Source of the DNA: JAWODU01 sp046483125
GTDB taxonomy: Bacteria > Verrucomicrobiota > Kiritimatiellia > UBA8416 > JAWODU01
NCBI GenBank assembly: GCA_046483125.1
Contig: JAWODU010000116.1
Span: 1-25,497 of the forward strand
Length of the DNA stretch: 25,497 bases
Reading direction: 5' to 3'
Part shown: piece after piece, positions 16,970 through 24,275 of the stretch
Layout of the letters: every line of letters starts with the position of its first letter
How positions within the stretch are numbered: the first letter of the stretch is position 1
The notes under the pieces: model-generated
The model's input: only the letters and a program-made list of their open reading frames with translations
Database searches by the model: none
What the model was told of the DNA's origin: nothing
Position numbers and translations under genes: made by a program

Positions 16970-17908
16970 ATGTTTTCAGGATCCACGCAGAAAATCCGAC
17001 GGTCATTGTCCGATATAGCCCCGGCGGCATGTATCTGTGTTTTGCTGGTACTGCTCTACGGAGTCCATGGAAACAATCAGGAAGTTGAATTCCACGGCAG
17101 GTCCGCCGTACTGTGGATGGTAAAGCGCTGGATCTGGGCGGGAGGTGATTTTTCGCACGTATGGCTGATTCCGCTTGTGAGTCTGTTCGCCCTGTGGCGG
17201 AAGAGGAAAGAATTAGCCCATGTTCCCGGGAATGTCAGTTATGCAGGCCTTGCCGTAGTAGCTGCTTCCCTGCTTCTTCACTGGATGGGGTTCCGGGCCC
17301 AGTTGACCCGCTTGTCACTGCTTTCCATGATAGGCCTCCTGTGGGGCATACCGTTTTACCTGTACGGCAGGCATGTCGCCGCTTTACTCCTTTTCCCCTG
17401 CGGATATCTCATTTTCTGCATTCCCCTGAGCTTCCTGAACAACTTCACCGTTCCCCTGAGGCTCATGGCAAGCAGTGCGGCCACGCACGTACTCAACGGA
17501 TTCGGAATTCCCGCCGTCAGAAGCGGTACGCTGATTGAATCCGCGGCGGGCGGCGGATTCAGTTTCAACGTGGCGGACCCATGCAGTGGGCTTCGTTCCC
17601 TGCTCGCGATGACCGCGCTTACCGCCGCCTACGCCTATTTCACACAGAAGACGTTCGCCCGCAAAACCCTCCTCTTCCTTTCAGCCGTGCCGATAGCCAT
17701 ATTCGGAAACGTGACCCGGATTGTCATCGTAGGTGTTACCGCCCAGGGCTTCGGCAGGAAAACGGCCGAAGGCCTTTATCATAAAGGCTCCGGCCTGATC
17801 GTATTTGCCGTAGCCATACTATTGATGATGGGTACGGGATATCTTCTGAAAACACACCCAATAGAAAAACTAAGGCAATGGAAACGAAGCGATACAGACA
17901 CTGCGTAG
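16970..17908 (+). CDS. Exosortase (exosortase/archaeosortase family transpeptidase)
   Basis: Exosortases are polytopic membrane cysteine transpeptidases thought to process PEP-CTERM-type C-terminal sorting signals during export. They are often encoded in EPS loci. The three family catalytic positions are all present: Cys in NVADPCSGLRSLLAM (Cys205), Arg in GNVTRIVIVG (Arg250) and His in GLYHKGSGLIVF (His271). Around eight hydrophobic segments fit the known topology, and 312 residues is a normal length. ATG 16970 is chosen; GTG 16967 is directly adjacent and equally possible. No PEP-CTERM substrate is in the window. The gene overlaps the EpsI-family gene by 31 bp, as in many exosortase operons. 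Confidence 0.92.
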   Translation: MFSGSTQKIRRSLSDIAPAACICVLLVLLYGVHGNNQEVEFHGRSAVLWMVKRWIWAGGDFSHVWLIPLVSLFALWRKRKELAHVPGNVSYAGLAVVAASLLLHWMGFRAQLTRLSLLSMIGLLWGIPFYLYGRHVAALLLFPCGYLIFCIPLSFLNNFTVPLRLMASSAATHVLNGFGIPAVRSGTLIESAAGGGFSFNVADPCSGLRSLLAMTALTAAYAYFTQKTFARKTLLFLSAVPIAIFGNVTRIVIVGVTAQGFGRKTAEGLYHKGSGLIVFAVAILLMMGTGYLLKTHPIEKLRQWKRSDTDTA

Positions 17909-18633
17909 TCCTGTTTGCACTTATGGCAGTAACGGTCGCGGCCGTGAGACTTTCGGAGTCTCCGCCGCCCGTTCTCCAACCGGCCGTAACCGCGAAACTG
18001 CCCGGACGGGCAGCCGAATACCGGGGTATTGACCGTTTCTACTGCCAGAACGAAGCCTGCTTGAAGAGTTTCACTGCGGAGGAACTTGACGGCACCAACG
18101 TCTGCCCCGTCTGCGGATCCGAACTGGACAGGGTTTCACTGCCGGAAAAACGTATTCTTCCGCCGGATTCGGTAATACGGAAAAAAGACTACATCGGTCC
18201 GGAGGGACGCCGCTTCTCCGTGTCGCTTGTGCTGAGCGGTTCAGAACAAAAGAGTATTCACCGGCCGCAACAGTGCCTGCCCGCCCAGGGACATACAATT
18301 GAAAGTCAGCGGACACTTTCAGTCCCGATCCCCGGCCGGGAACCGCTGGAAGTGATGGTTCTCAATCTGCGCAGGACCCGGGAGACGATAGAGGGAGCAG
18401 AATATACGCAGACATCGGCGTTTGCTTACTGGTTTGCGGGACCGGAACGCGAGACAGCCTATCACCTGGAAAGGCTGTTCTGGATGTCCATGGACAGAAT
18501 CTTCCGCAACATCACGCACAGATGGGCGTACATAACCATCGCGGTACCGCGCCACAGCGGCTCAGAAGAACACATAGAACCGCTCAAGGACTTTATTTCC
18601 GATTTCTATCCCCTGATCCGGAAACCACACTGA
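17878..18633 (+). CDS. EpsI family exosortase-associated protein with a four-cysteine (zinc-ribbon-like) insert
   Basis: The EpsI/DUF3485 signature HRPQQCLPAQG is at residues 128-138 (Cys133), followed by the usual Q-R-x-L-x-V-P strand and a WFAGPERET segment. One N-terminal hydrophobic segment (about 8-23) anchors it, with most of the protein expected outside the cytoplasmic membrane. Unusually, residues 56-79 carry CQNEAC (Cys56, Cys61) and CPVC (Cys76, Cys79), a pattern like a small zinc ribbon, between the anchor and the EpsI domain. EpsI proteins accompany exosortases, although their biochemical role is not well established. At 251 residues it is slightly longer than typical, and the excess matches the insert. 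The 31-bp overlap with exosortase implies coupled translation. Confidence 0.85.
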   Translation: METKRYRHCVVLFALMAVTVAAVRLSESPPPVLQPAVTAKLPGRAAEYRGIDRFYCQNEACLKSFTAEELDGTNVCPVCGSELDRVSLPEKRILPPDSVIRKKDYIGPEGRRFSVSLVLSGSEQKSIHRPQQCLPAQGHTIESQRTLSVPIPGREPLEVMVLNLRRTRETIEGAEYTQTSAFAYWFAGPERETAYHLERLFWMSMDRIFRNITHRWAYITIAVPRHSGSEEHIEPLKDFISDFYPLIRKPH

Positions 18634-18678
18634 CCCCGGCCCTCTTTCCGGTAAACAAACCTCCTTCTACCCCCACCC

Positions 18679-18806
18679 ATCTTAATCCTGATCTTTATCT
18701 CAATCTTAATCTCCCGGAATCTTAATCCCAATCTTTATCCTAGTCTTTATCTCCCCGCACCTTAATCCTAATCTTAATCCTAGTCTTAATCCCAATCCTA
18801 ATCTCC
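18679..18806. repeat. Degenerate hexanucleotide tandem repeat (ATCTTA/ATCCTA-like)
   Basis: About twenty imperfect 6-base units of the form ATC-YTA/ATC-TTT/ATC-CCA run through this stretch, with two short breaks (CTCCCGGA near 18712 and CTCCCCGCACC near 18751). The minus strand reads as GATTAAGATTAGG-like DNA. It is low-complexity and shows no conserved spacing beyond the hexamer. The stretch lies in the 375-bp intergenic gap (18634-19008) between the convergent EpsI and sugar-transferase genes. I see no gene in that gap. Confidence 0.8.
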
Positions 18807-18859
18807 CCCTCCGTCATCTGTCGTCCGCCATCTGTCGCCTGCGCTCCGTCCCGACCTTC

Positions 18860-18956
18860 GGCGAACATGGTTCGCCTCCTACACACCCGTTCGTAGGAGT
18901 CCGTCGGCTCACGGACAAACATCCGTGTAATCCGTGGTTGCTCCCACCCCGCAACT
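18860..18956. repeat. Hairpin-bearing intergenic repeat, copy 1
   Basis: Two clean hairpins are present: GGCGAAC-ATG-GTTCGCC (18860-18876) and GTCCGT-CGGCTC-ACGGAC (18899-18916). The following ATCCGTGTAATCCGTGGTTGC/TCCCACCC text, read on the minus strand, resembles the sequence at 25089-25116 (GGGAGCAACC, GGAT, CACGGATGTT, TCCTAC). This indicates a dispersed REP-like family in inverted orientation. I see no coding sequence in it. Confidence 0.6.
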
Positions 18957-18960
18957 TGTC

Positions 18961-18994
18961 CCGGCGTAGTTCCGTGTAAACGGGACGAAGCCGG
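18961..18994 (-). terminator. Composite stem-loop just downstream of the sugar-transferase stop
   Basis: The outer stem CCGGC (18961-18965)/GCCGG (18990-18994) encloses an inner stem GTTCCGT/ACGGGAC (one T-G wobble) around GTAA. The structure starts 15 bases beyond the minus-strand stop at 19009, the usual place for a terminator. There is no evident U-tract on either strand, so it may be another member of the hairpin repeat family or an mRNA end-protecting structure. Confidence 0.4.
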
Positions 18995-19008
18995 ATCCCG
19001 CATCCCCG

Positions 19009-20496
19009 CTAATACGCCCCCTTCGCAAACAGGACAACCCAGGCGGTGCGAACCACGATTTTGAAATCCAGTATCCAGTTCTGGTTTCTCAGGTAATAGA
19101 TATCGAGCACGCACATGTTCTGAAACCCGATATCGCTCCGGCCGGAAACCTGCCATAAACACGTCAGGCCCGGCATACCGGCGTGCCGGAGATAGTGCCA
19201 GTCTTCGTAGTAATTCTCGAAATCCCGCTTCGGCAGGGGTCTCGGCCCCACTATCGTCATTTCACCACGGATCACGTTTATCAGCTGAGGCAGTTCGTCC
19301 AGGCTGAACCGCCTGAGCAATCTTCCCACCGGCGTAACACGGGGATCTTTTTTTATTTTGAACAGCCCCCTGCCCGATTCGTTGAATTCCTCAACAGCTG
19401 CCTGCTCCTCTACCGCACGCTCGTACATGGTCCTGAACTTGATTATCCTGAACGGCTGTTGTTCAAATCCAATCCGTTCCTGGAAAAAGAAAGCCGGTCC
19501 CCGGCTGGTTACCTTGATGACCATGGCTATAAGCCCCATCAGCGGCAAAGCCGCCGGCATTACAGCCAACGCAATGCCCGCCTCAATCAGTCTCCTGGCC
19601 CTGTTCGGCCCGCGCACGCGCGAGGCCGGTTCGAAATGCACCAGGGGAACGCCCATGATCATGTCCGCCTGCATCCGGGCCCTGCTCGTAACGGCGTCAA
19701 GCTTATGGGAAAGGACCTTCACGGCCATGTCCATCTTGTCGGCAAGCATCATTATCCGCATGATTTCGCTTACCTCCAGTCCGCTGTCCGCAAGGATCAC
19801 CATTTCTGCGCCGTTTCTGCTCGCCGCCTGACCCAGGGCCGTCTTGAATTCCTCGAAAGCCTCTCCCCTGCCTACTCCTTTCTCTCTTGTGACATTGCTG
19901 ACCGAGGCGACTCGTTCAGCAACGGTTATCCCGTGAGGTCCGCGTTTTCTTATCAATTCGTATATGGTTTCGGCCTCTTCCCCGAACCCCGCCAGTACAG
20001 CGCGGCACTGCTCTTCCCTGAAGGCCCTCCTCGCCAGCCGGAGTATTCCGTCCGTCACCTTCCTGAACCCGGCGCAGTAAACAATATTCAGCGTTAACGC
20101 CGTGGCAAAGATACTGCGCGGATGAAACCTGTTGGCCGTTACATAGAAATACACGAAAAACACGGCCAGGGCCGCAACGTTCGCCACCGTGATCTCCCAG
20201 AGAATCGGGCGCTTTGTTATGAACCGCCGCCCCGGATACATATTCCTCAAGGCGTAGAAAAAGCAGATAGTGACCGTCATAAGGACAATTATCCGCGGCG
20301 CGTTCGTAAGATAGAACAGCTCGTAGTCCACCTCCATGGACGGCCGGCCCGCTTCTCCTGCCGCTTCCTGCGCAAAAGCAAAGAATTTCTGCCCCCACTC
20401 GCTGTGAAAACGGAGCAGTAGAGTGGTGTAGTAAGCGGCGACTATCGCGAAGAAATCGGCGATGAACTGAAACAGCCATGTGTTCCTGATTCTCAT
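19009..20496 (-). CDS. Polyprenyl-phosphate sugar-1-phosphate transferase (bacterial sugar transferase, WbaP/WcaJ-like)
   Basis: This enzyme starts repeat-unit synthesis by moving a sugar-1-phosphate from a nucleotide sugar to undecaprenyl phosphate. The N-terminal half has about four hydrophobic segments plus a CoA-binding-like cytoplasmic region. The C-terminal half is the catalytic domain: a membrane re-entrant segment, then QERIGF, IIKFRTM, DELPQLINVIRGEMTIVGP, RPLPKRD and PGLTCLWQVSGRSDI. All the family's key basic and acidic residues appear. The length is 495 residues from ATG 20496; GTG 20517 would add seven. It is transcribed toward the exosortase end and divergently from lysA, with about 140 bp between them. 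The gene is thus separate from, but converges on, the glycan operon it should serve. Glucose or galactose as first sugar is a guess. Confidence 0.93.
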   Translation of the reverse strand: MRIRNTWLFQFIADFFAIVAAYYTTLLLRFHSEWGQKFFAFAQEAAGEAGRPSMEVDYELFYLTNAPRIIVLMTVTICFFYALRNMYPGRRFITKRPILWEITVANVAALAVFFVYFYVTANRFHPRSIFATALTLNIVYCAGFRKVTDGILRLARRAFREEQCRAVLAGFGEEAETIYELIRKRGPHGITVAERVASVSNVTREKGVGRGEAFEEFKTALGQAASRNGAEMVILADSGLEVSEIMRIMMLADKMDMAVKVLSHKLDAVTSRARMQADMIMGVPLVHFEPASRVRGPNRARRLIEAGIALAVMPAALPLMGLIAMVIKVTSRGPAFFFQERIGFEQQPFRIIKFRTMYERAVEEQAAVEEFNESGRGLFKIKKDPRVTPVGRLLRRFSLDELPQLINVIRGEMTIVGPRPLPKRDFENYYEDWHYLRHAGMPGLTCLWQVSGRSDIGFQNMCVLDIYYLRNQNWILDFKIVVRTAWVVLFAKGAY

Positions 20497-20635
20497 AAGA
20501 CTTCTGTATGCTACCACTCGCCGCCCGTCCGTTCAATAAGCCTTTCCAATTGGCCCCCTTTATCCCGTTGATTTTGCTAACCTCTGTTTTTGCTGTTTGA
20601 CCTGCGTCCCCTTTTCATGTACGGATACCACCGCT

Positions 20636-21874
20636 ATGGAGGCTTTTGCATACAGCAACGGAGAACTGGCCGCGGAAGGCGTTTCCGTGGCCGGTCTGGC
20701 CGAAAAATACGGGACCCCTCTTTACGTTTACAGCCGGAATCATTTCCGCGCCCGTTATCGCGCCCTGCGCGAAGCCATGTCGGAGGTGGATCCGTTGATC
20801 TGCTATTCGGTCAAGGCAAACTCAAACTCGGCCGTGATCCGGACGCTCGCGGAAGAAGGCGCCGGGGTGGACGTTGTTTCCGGAGGCGAACTCTTCCGCT
20901 CCCTGTCTGCCGGAGTTCCGGCGGACAGGACCGTCTTCGCCGGCGTGGGCAAGACAGCGGAAGAAATCCGGTATGCCCTGGAAAACGATATACTGTTTTT
21001 CACCGTCGAGTCCGAACCCGAAGCGAAAAGAATATCCGAGTGCGCCTCGAAAAGCGGCACGGTCGCCAGGATCGCTTTCCGGATCAATCCCGACGTCAAG
21101 ACCGGCACCCACAAGCACGTTACAACGGGCAAAAAAGGGACAAAATTCGGTATCGACGTCGAAAACGCCGAACAGGCGTACGCGAACGCCCGGAAACTGC
21201 CTTCGGTAGAAATAGCCGGCCTCCATATGCATATAGGCTCTCAGATTCTTTCTCCGGACCCTTTCAGGAAGGCGCTTGAAGCGGTAACCGGCCTGTGCGC
21301 GACTCTCAAATCCGAAATACCGTCTTTCCGATACCTTGATATCGGCGGCGGAATGGGAATTGATTACCGTAAAGACGAAACGCCGCTCTATCCCGGCGAT
21401 TTTGCAGAGGCGGTGTGTCCCCTCATCAAACAGACGGGGCTTAAGCCCGTACTGGAACCGGGGCGCTTCCTCACGGCAAACGGCGGCATACTCGTGTGCG
21501 CGGTTCAGTATGTTAAAACAACACCGTCAAAGACCTTTCTGGTCGTGGATACCGGCATGAACGATCTCATACGGCCGGCTCTATACGATGCGCATCATGA
21601 GATTGTCCCGGTAACGGAGACTTCATCCGCCATTACCGCGGACGTTGTCGGTCCAGTTTGTGAAACCGGTGATTTTCTGGCTCTCGACAGGCAGGTGCCG
21701 GCCGTGGAAGCAGGAGCTTTGCTCTCGGTAAAGGGAGCCGGCGCTTACGGATTCGTCATGGCTTCCAACTACAACAGCCGCCCCCGCCCGGCCGAAGTGA
21801 TGGTGGAAGACGGCGCCGCACGGCTTATACGCAAACGGGAAACGCGGGAAGATCTGGTAAGAGGAGAAAGATAA
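20636..21874 (+). CDS. lysA: Diaminopimelate decarboxylase
   Basis: LysA is a PLP enzyme that decarboxylates meso-diaminopimelate to L-lysine, the last step of the pathway. The PLP lysine is in CYSVKANSN (Lys60). HMHIGSQI (197-204), DIGGGMGIDY (235-244) and EPGRFL (274-279) bind PLP phosphate and substrate. CETGD (342-346) supplies the catalytic cysteine of the dimer partner, and GAYGFVMASNYNSRPRP is the C-terminal PLP-site segment. It has 412 residues, the usual size. ATG 20636 is chosen over TTG 20597 because the extra 13 residues match nothing in the family. No strong Shine-Dalgarno is visible. It is first in a lysA-dapA-dapB-folK row. Confidence 0.96.
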   Translation: MEAFAYSNGELAAEGVSVAGLAEKYGTPLYVYSRNHFRARYRALREAMSEVDPLICYSVKANSNSAVIRTLAEEGAGVDVVSGGELFRSLSAGVPADRTVFAGVGKTAEEIRYALENDILFFTVESEPEAKRISECASKSGTVARIAFRINPDVKTGTHKHVTTGKKGTKFGIDVENAEQAYANARKLPSVEIAGLHMHIGSQILSPDPFRKALEAVTGLCATLKSEIPSFRYLDIGGGMGIDYRKDETPLYPGDFAEAVCPLIKQTGLKPVLEPGRFLTANGGILVCAVQYVKTTPSKTFLVVDTGMNDLIRPALYDAHHEIVPVTETSSAITADVVGPVCETGDFLALDRQVPAVEAGALLSVKGAGAYGFVMASNYNSRPRPAEVMVEDGAARLIRKRETREDLVRGER

Positions 21875-21935
21875 CCAATTGCGAATCGGTCAACGGGAAG
21901 GACAGGGGAAAGGAGCGGTGCCAAAAGTTCTATGA

Positions 21936-22017
21936 AAAACGGGGGAGAGAGCCAGGATGTGGTCAACCCCCGGCAACAGAGCAAATTACACCGAGAAGTG
22001 TGTTGTCAGCTTTGACA
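21936..22017 (+). promoter_or_regulatory. Duplicated structured leader element, copy B (upstream of dapA)
   Basis: This is the second copy of the element at 66-147, aligned without gaps. Hairpin 1: GGGGG (21941-21945)/CCCCC (21967-21971) with inner GCCA/TGGT. The C-to-T change relative to copy A keeps pairing through a G-U. Hairpin 2: TGTCA (22004-22008)/TGACA (22013-22017) around GCTT is unchanged. This copy can also form ACAC (21988-21991)/GTGT (21998-22001) and GGCAACA (21972-21978)/TGTTGTC (22001-22007), which are imperfect in copy A. The dapA ribosome-binding site starts 14 bases later. A lysine or DAP-pathway metabolite would be an obvious ligand guess, but the other copy precedes a sugar-nucleotide gene and nothing in the sequence names a ligand. 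Confidence 0.55.
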
Positions 22018-22030
22018 TAGCTAAGTGCAG

Positions 22031-22037
22031 AGGAGGA
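22031..22037 (+). promoter_or_regulatory. dapA ribosome-binding site (AGGAGGA)
   Basis: AGGAGGA ends five bases before ATG 22043. It decides the start against the in-frame GTG at 22025, which lies upstream of it. It is one of the few strong Shine-Dalgarno sites in the window and sits just after the structured leader, so access to it could be controlled. Confidence 0.85.
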
Positions 22038-22042
22038 ATACC

Positions 22043-22912
22043 ATGCTGAAAGGAACACATACAGCAATTGTAACGCCGTTTACCGCCGGCGGCGAGGTGG
22101 ATTACAGCCTGTTCAGGGACCTGGTTAAAAAGCAGATTGACGCCGGAGTGGACGGCATCGTGCCCGTTGGAACCACCGGCGAGTCCCCCACCCTCGATTT
22201 CGACGAGCACAACAAGGTAATAGAAACCGCGATTGATGCGGCGAAAGGCAAAATCAAGGTCACCGCCGGAACGGGCGCTAACGCCACTTCCGAAGCGATC
22301 AGGCTTACGAAACACGCGAAAGAAGCCGGGGCAGACGCCACTCTCCAGGTAACGCCCTACTACAACAAGCCCAACCAGGAAGGACTTATCCGGCACTTTT
22401 CGAAAGTGGCCGATATTGGCCTGCCTGTGGTGCTTTACAACGTTCCGGGACGCACGGGCCGGGAAATAGCCGTGGACACGGTGGTCAAGCTGTCCGAACA
22501 TCCCAACATTATAGCGGTCAAAGACGCAGGCGGTGACGTCGACCGCGTCAGCGAAACTATAGCTTCCTGCGGCATAACCGTGCTGTCGGGTGATGATTCC
22601 ATGACACTGCCGATGATGGCGGTTGGTGCCGCGGGCGTTATCAGCGTGGCCTCGAACATAGCGCCCGATGCCGTTTCCCGAATGACCCACCTGGCGCTTG
22701 ACGGCAAATGGGACGACGCCAGGAAACTTCACCTTGAGCTTTTCCCGCTGTACCGGGGCATGTTCATGGACACAAACCCGATCCCGGTAAAGGCCGGCAT
22801 GGCCATGATGGGGCTGATAGAAGAGGTATATCGCCTGCCCCTCTGCTCCATGGGAGACGAATTGAAAAAGAAACTTCGCAAAATACTGAAACAGACCGGC
22901 ATACTGGCGTGA
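22043..22912 (+). CDS. dapA: 4-hydroxy-tetrahydrodipicolinate synthase
   Basis: DapA condenses pyruvate with L-aspartate semialdehyde, the committed step to DAP and lysine. The Schiff-base lysine is in IIAVKDAGG (Lys160). Thr44-Thr45 lie in GTTGESPTL, Tyr106 in TPYYNKP, Tyr132 in LYNVPGRTG and Arg137 in the same motif. These are at or within one position of the E. coli numbering. The 289-residue TIM barrel is full length. The start is fixed by AGGAGGA at 22031-22037. The gene is separated from lysA by 168 bp that holds the duplicated leader, so it probably has its own control. dapB follows after 45 bp. Confidence 0.97.
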   Translation: MLKGTHTAIVTPFTAGGEVDYSLFRDLVKKQIDAGVDGIVPVGTTGESPTLDFDEHNKVIETAIDAAKGKIKVTAGTGANATSEAIRLTKHAKEAGADATLQVTPYYNKPNQEGLIRHFSKVADIGLPVVLYNVPGRTGREIAVDTVVKLSEHPNIIAVKDAGGDVDRVSETIASCGITVLSGDDSMTLPMMAVGAAGVISVASNIAPDAVSRMTHLALDGKWDDARKLHLELFPLYRGMFMDTNPIPVKAGMAMMGLIEEVYRLPLCSMGDELKKKLRKILKQTGILA

Positions 22913-22957
22913 CCGGCCTATGCAGGGAACTACGAAACACACGAAAGTAAAAGAATC

Positions 22958-23752
22958 ATGACGAGAATTGCAATATGCGGCGCCGGGGGCAGAATGGGGC
23001 AAATGGTTATCCGGTGCGCCTCCGAAGCCGGGGCACAAGTCACCGCGGCCGTGGAACAAAGCGGGCATGCGTCAATCGGCAAAGACGCCGGAATAACGGC
23101 AGGTATCGCGGAAAACGGCGTTACTGTCTCCGACGATATGGAAACACTGGGGAAGTCCGAAGCTGTGATCGACTTCACATTTCATACCGCCGTACCGGAT
23201 ACAATACGCGCCGCGGCGAGGCTCGCGAAACCCGTGGTGGTAGGCACTACCGGCCTGAACGAACAGGAGCAGGATGTTCTCAGGAGCGCGTCGTCTGATA
23301 TCCCCATAGTATGGGCGCCGAACATGAGCCTGGGCGTCAACCTGCTCTTCGACGCGGTGCGCAAGGCGGCCTCCGCTCTCGGGAAAGGGTATTCCGCCCT
23401 GATCCGGGAAACACACCACGTCCACAAAAAGGACGCTCCCAGCGGAACCGCAATACGCCTGGGGCAGAAAATCGCCGAGGGTCGGGGCGCCGCCTTTGAC
23501 AGTATCTCCGTTCACAATCCGGAAAACACCAAAGAAGAACTCGAACAAGGCAGAATTGTTATCGAGTCCCGCCGCGAAGGTGAGGTCGTGGGTCTGCACA
23601 CCGTAACGTTCGAAAACGAAGGCGAAAAGATTCAGTTCGCGCACGAGGCGCACAGCCGTGACGCTTTTGCGCTGGGAGCCATCCACGCCGCCCGATGGAT
23701 AGTTTCCAGGCCGCCGGGGCTTTACGACATGCAGGACGTCCTGGGATTGTAG
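22958..23752 (+). CDS. dapB: 4-hydroxy-tetrahydrodipicolinate reductase
   Basis: DapB reduces the DapA product with NAD(P)H to tetrahydrodipicolinate in the cytoplasm. The N-terminal nucleotide loop GAGGRMG is at residues 8-14. VVVGTTGLNEQE (93-104) and APNMSLGVNLL (120-130) are conserved. The catalytic motif is ETHHVHKKDAPSGTA (151-165), with His153 and Lys157 at the positions of E. coli His159 and Lys163. The length of 264 residues is standard. The upstream 45 bp show no strong ribosome-binding site (GAAAGTAAAAGA only). It is probably co-transcribed with dapA, and folK starts 3 bp after its stop. Confidence 0.97.
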   Translation: MTRIAICGAGGRMGQMVIRCASEAGAQVTAAVEQSGHASIGKDAGITAGIAENGVTVSDDMETLGKSEAVIDFTFHTAVPDTIRAAARLAKPVVVGTTGLNEQEQDVLRSASSDIPIVWAPNMSLGVNLLFDAVRKAASALGKGYSALIRETHHVHKKDAPSGTAIRLGQKIAEGRGAAFDSISVHNPENTKEELEQGRIVIESRREGEVVGLHTVTFENEGEKIQFAHEAHSRDAFALGAIHAARWIVSRPPGLYDMQDVLGL

Positions 23753-23755
23753 CAT

Positions 23756-24259
23756 ATGGAAGCGGGTCTTTCGCTGGGCAGTAATATCGGCGGCCGCCTC
23801 AAGGCCCTGGCCATGGCTAAAGAAGCGATAGTCCGGATACCCGGCGTTCGTCTCAAGGCACAGTCTCCCGTTTACGAAACCGAGCCGGTGGACGTCCCCC
23901 CGGAGTTCCGTGACCGCAAATACCTAAACGCCGTGCTTGTAATAAACTGGAACAATAACCCCTCTGAACTGGCGCGCGTACTGAGGGAGACGGAGACGTC
24001 TCTCGGCCGCGAGAGAACCGGAGAGAGAAATTCGCCGCGCACGATAGACATAGACATCATATATGCCGGCGATTCACAGGTAGACGAGCCCGGCTTGAAA
24101 ATTCCGCATCCCCGATGGAACACGCGACGATTCGTTGTCCAGCCCCTGTCGGACGTCCGGCCCGGGATGCGCGTCGGAAACGAACCCCGCGCGGTCAGTG
24201 AAATCCTGGCATCTCTGCCCGATACCCCGGGGGTCACCGTTTATTCCGGCAACTGGTGA
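23756..24259 (+). CDS. folK: 2-amino-4-hydroxy-6-hydroxymethyldihydropteridine pyrophosphokinase (HPPK)
   Basis: FolK transfers pyrophosphate from ATP to 6-hydroxymethyl-7,8-dihydropterin in folate synthesis. The N-terminal LSLGSNIGGRL (5-15) binds the pterin. PVYETEPVDVP and FLNAV-like YLNAVLVI follow. The ATP/Mg site is SPRTIDIDIIYAG, with the two acidic residues in DIDI. IPHPRWNTRRFVVQPLSDV is the conserved C-terminal motif. At 167 residues it is full length. Its start lies 3 bp after dapB, so the folate gene is carried in the DAP operon; a direct functional link is not implied. The 3' end faces the convergent peptidase gene 16 bp away. Confidence 0.95.
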   Translation: MEAGLSLGSNIGGRLKALAMAKEAIVRIPGVRLKAQSPVYETEPVDVPPEFRDRKYLNAVLVINWNNNPSELARVLRETETSLGRERTGERNSPRTIDIDIIYAGDSQVDEPGLKIPHPRWNTRRFVVQPLSDVRPGMRVGNEPRAVSEILASLPDTPGVTVYSGNW

Positions 24260-24275
24260 ACCCGCGCGCAATAGC

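Noticed and set aside
18679..18806. CRISPR array or telomere-like sequence
   Set aside because: The units are 6 bases, degenerate and contiguous with no spacers. The telomere-like look of the minus strand is not at a replicon end.
18740..19162. 140-codon minus-strand frame rich in I, K and R repeats
   Set aside because: Its repeated tail is simply the hexamer array translated, and its other end overlaps the sugar-transferase gene in another frame.
21875..22042. Lysine riboswitch upstream of dapA
   Set aside because: The element is too short and lacks the five-helix lysine-box core. The same element also precedes a sugar-nucleotide gene.
21986..23068. 360-codon open frame on the minus strand
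   Set aside because: It is antisense to dapA, which has every catalytic residue, and it encodes no recognisable protein family. It is a shadow of GC-rich codon bias.
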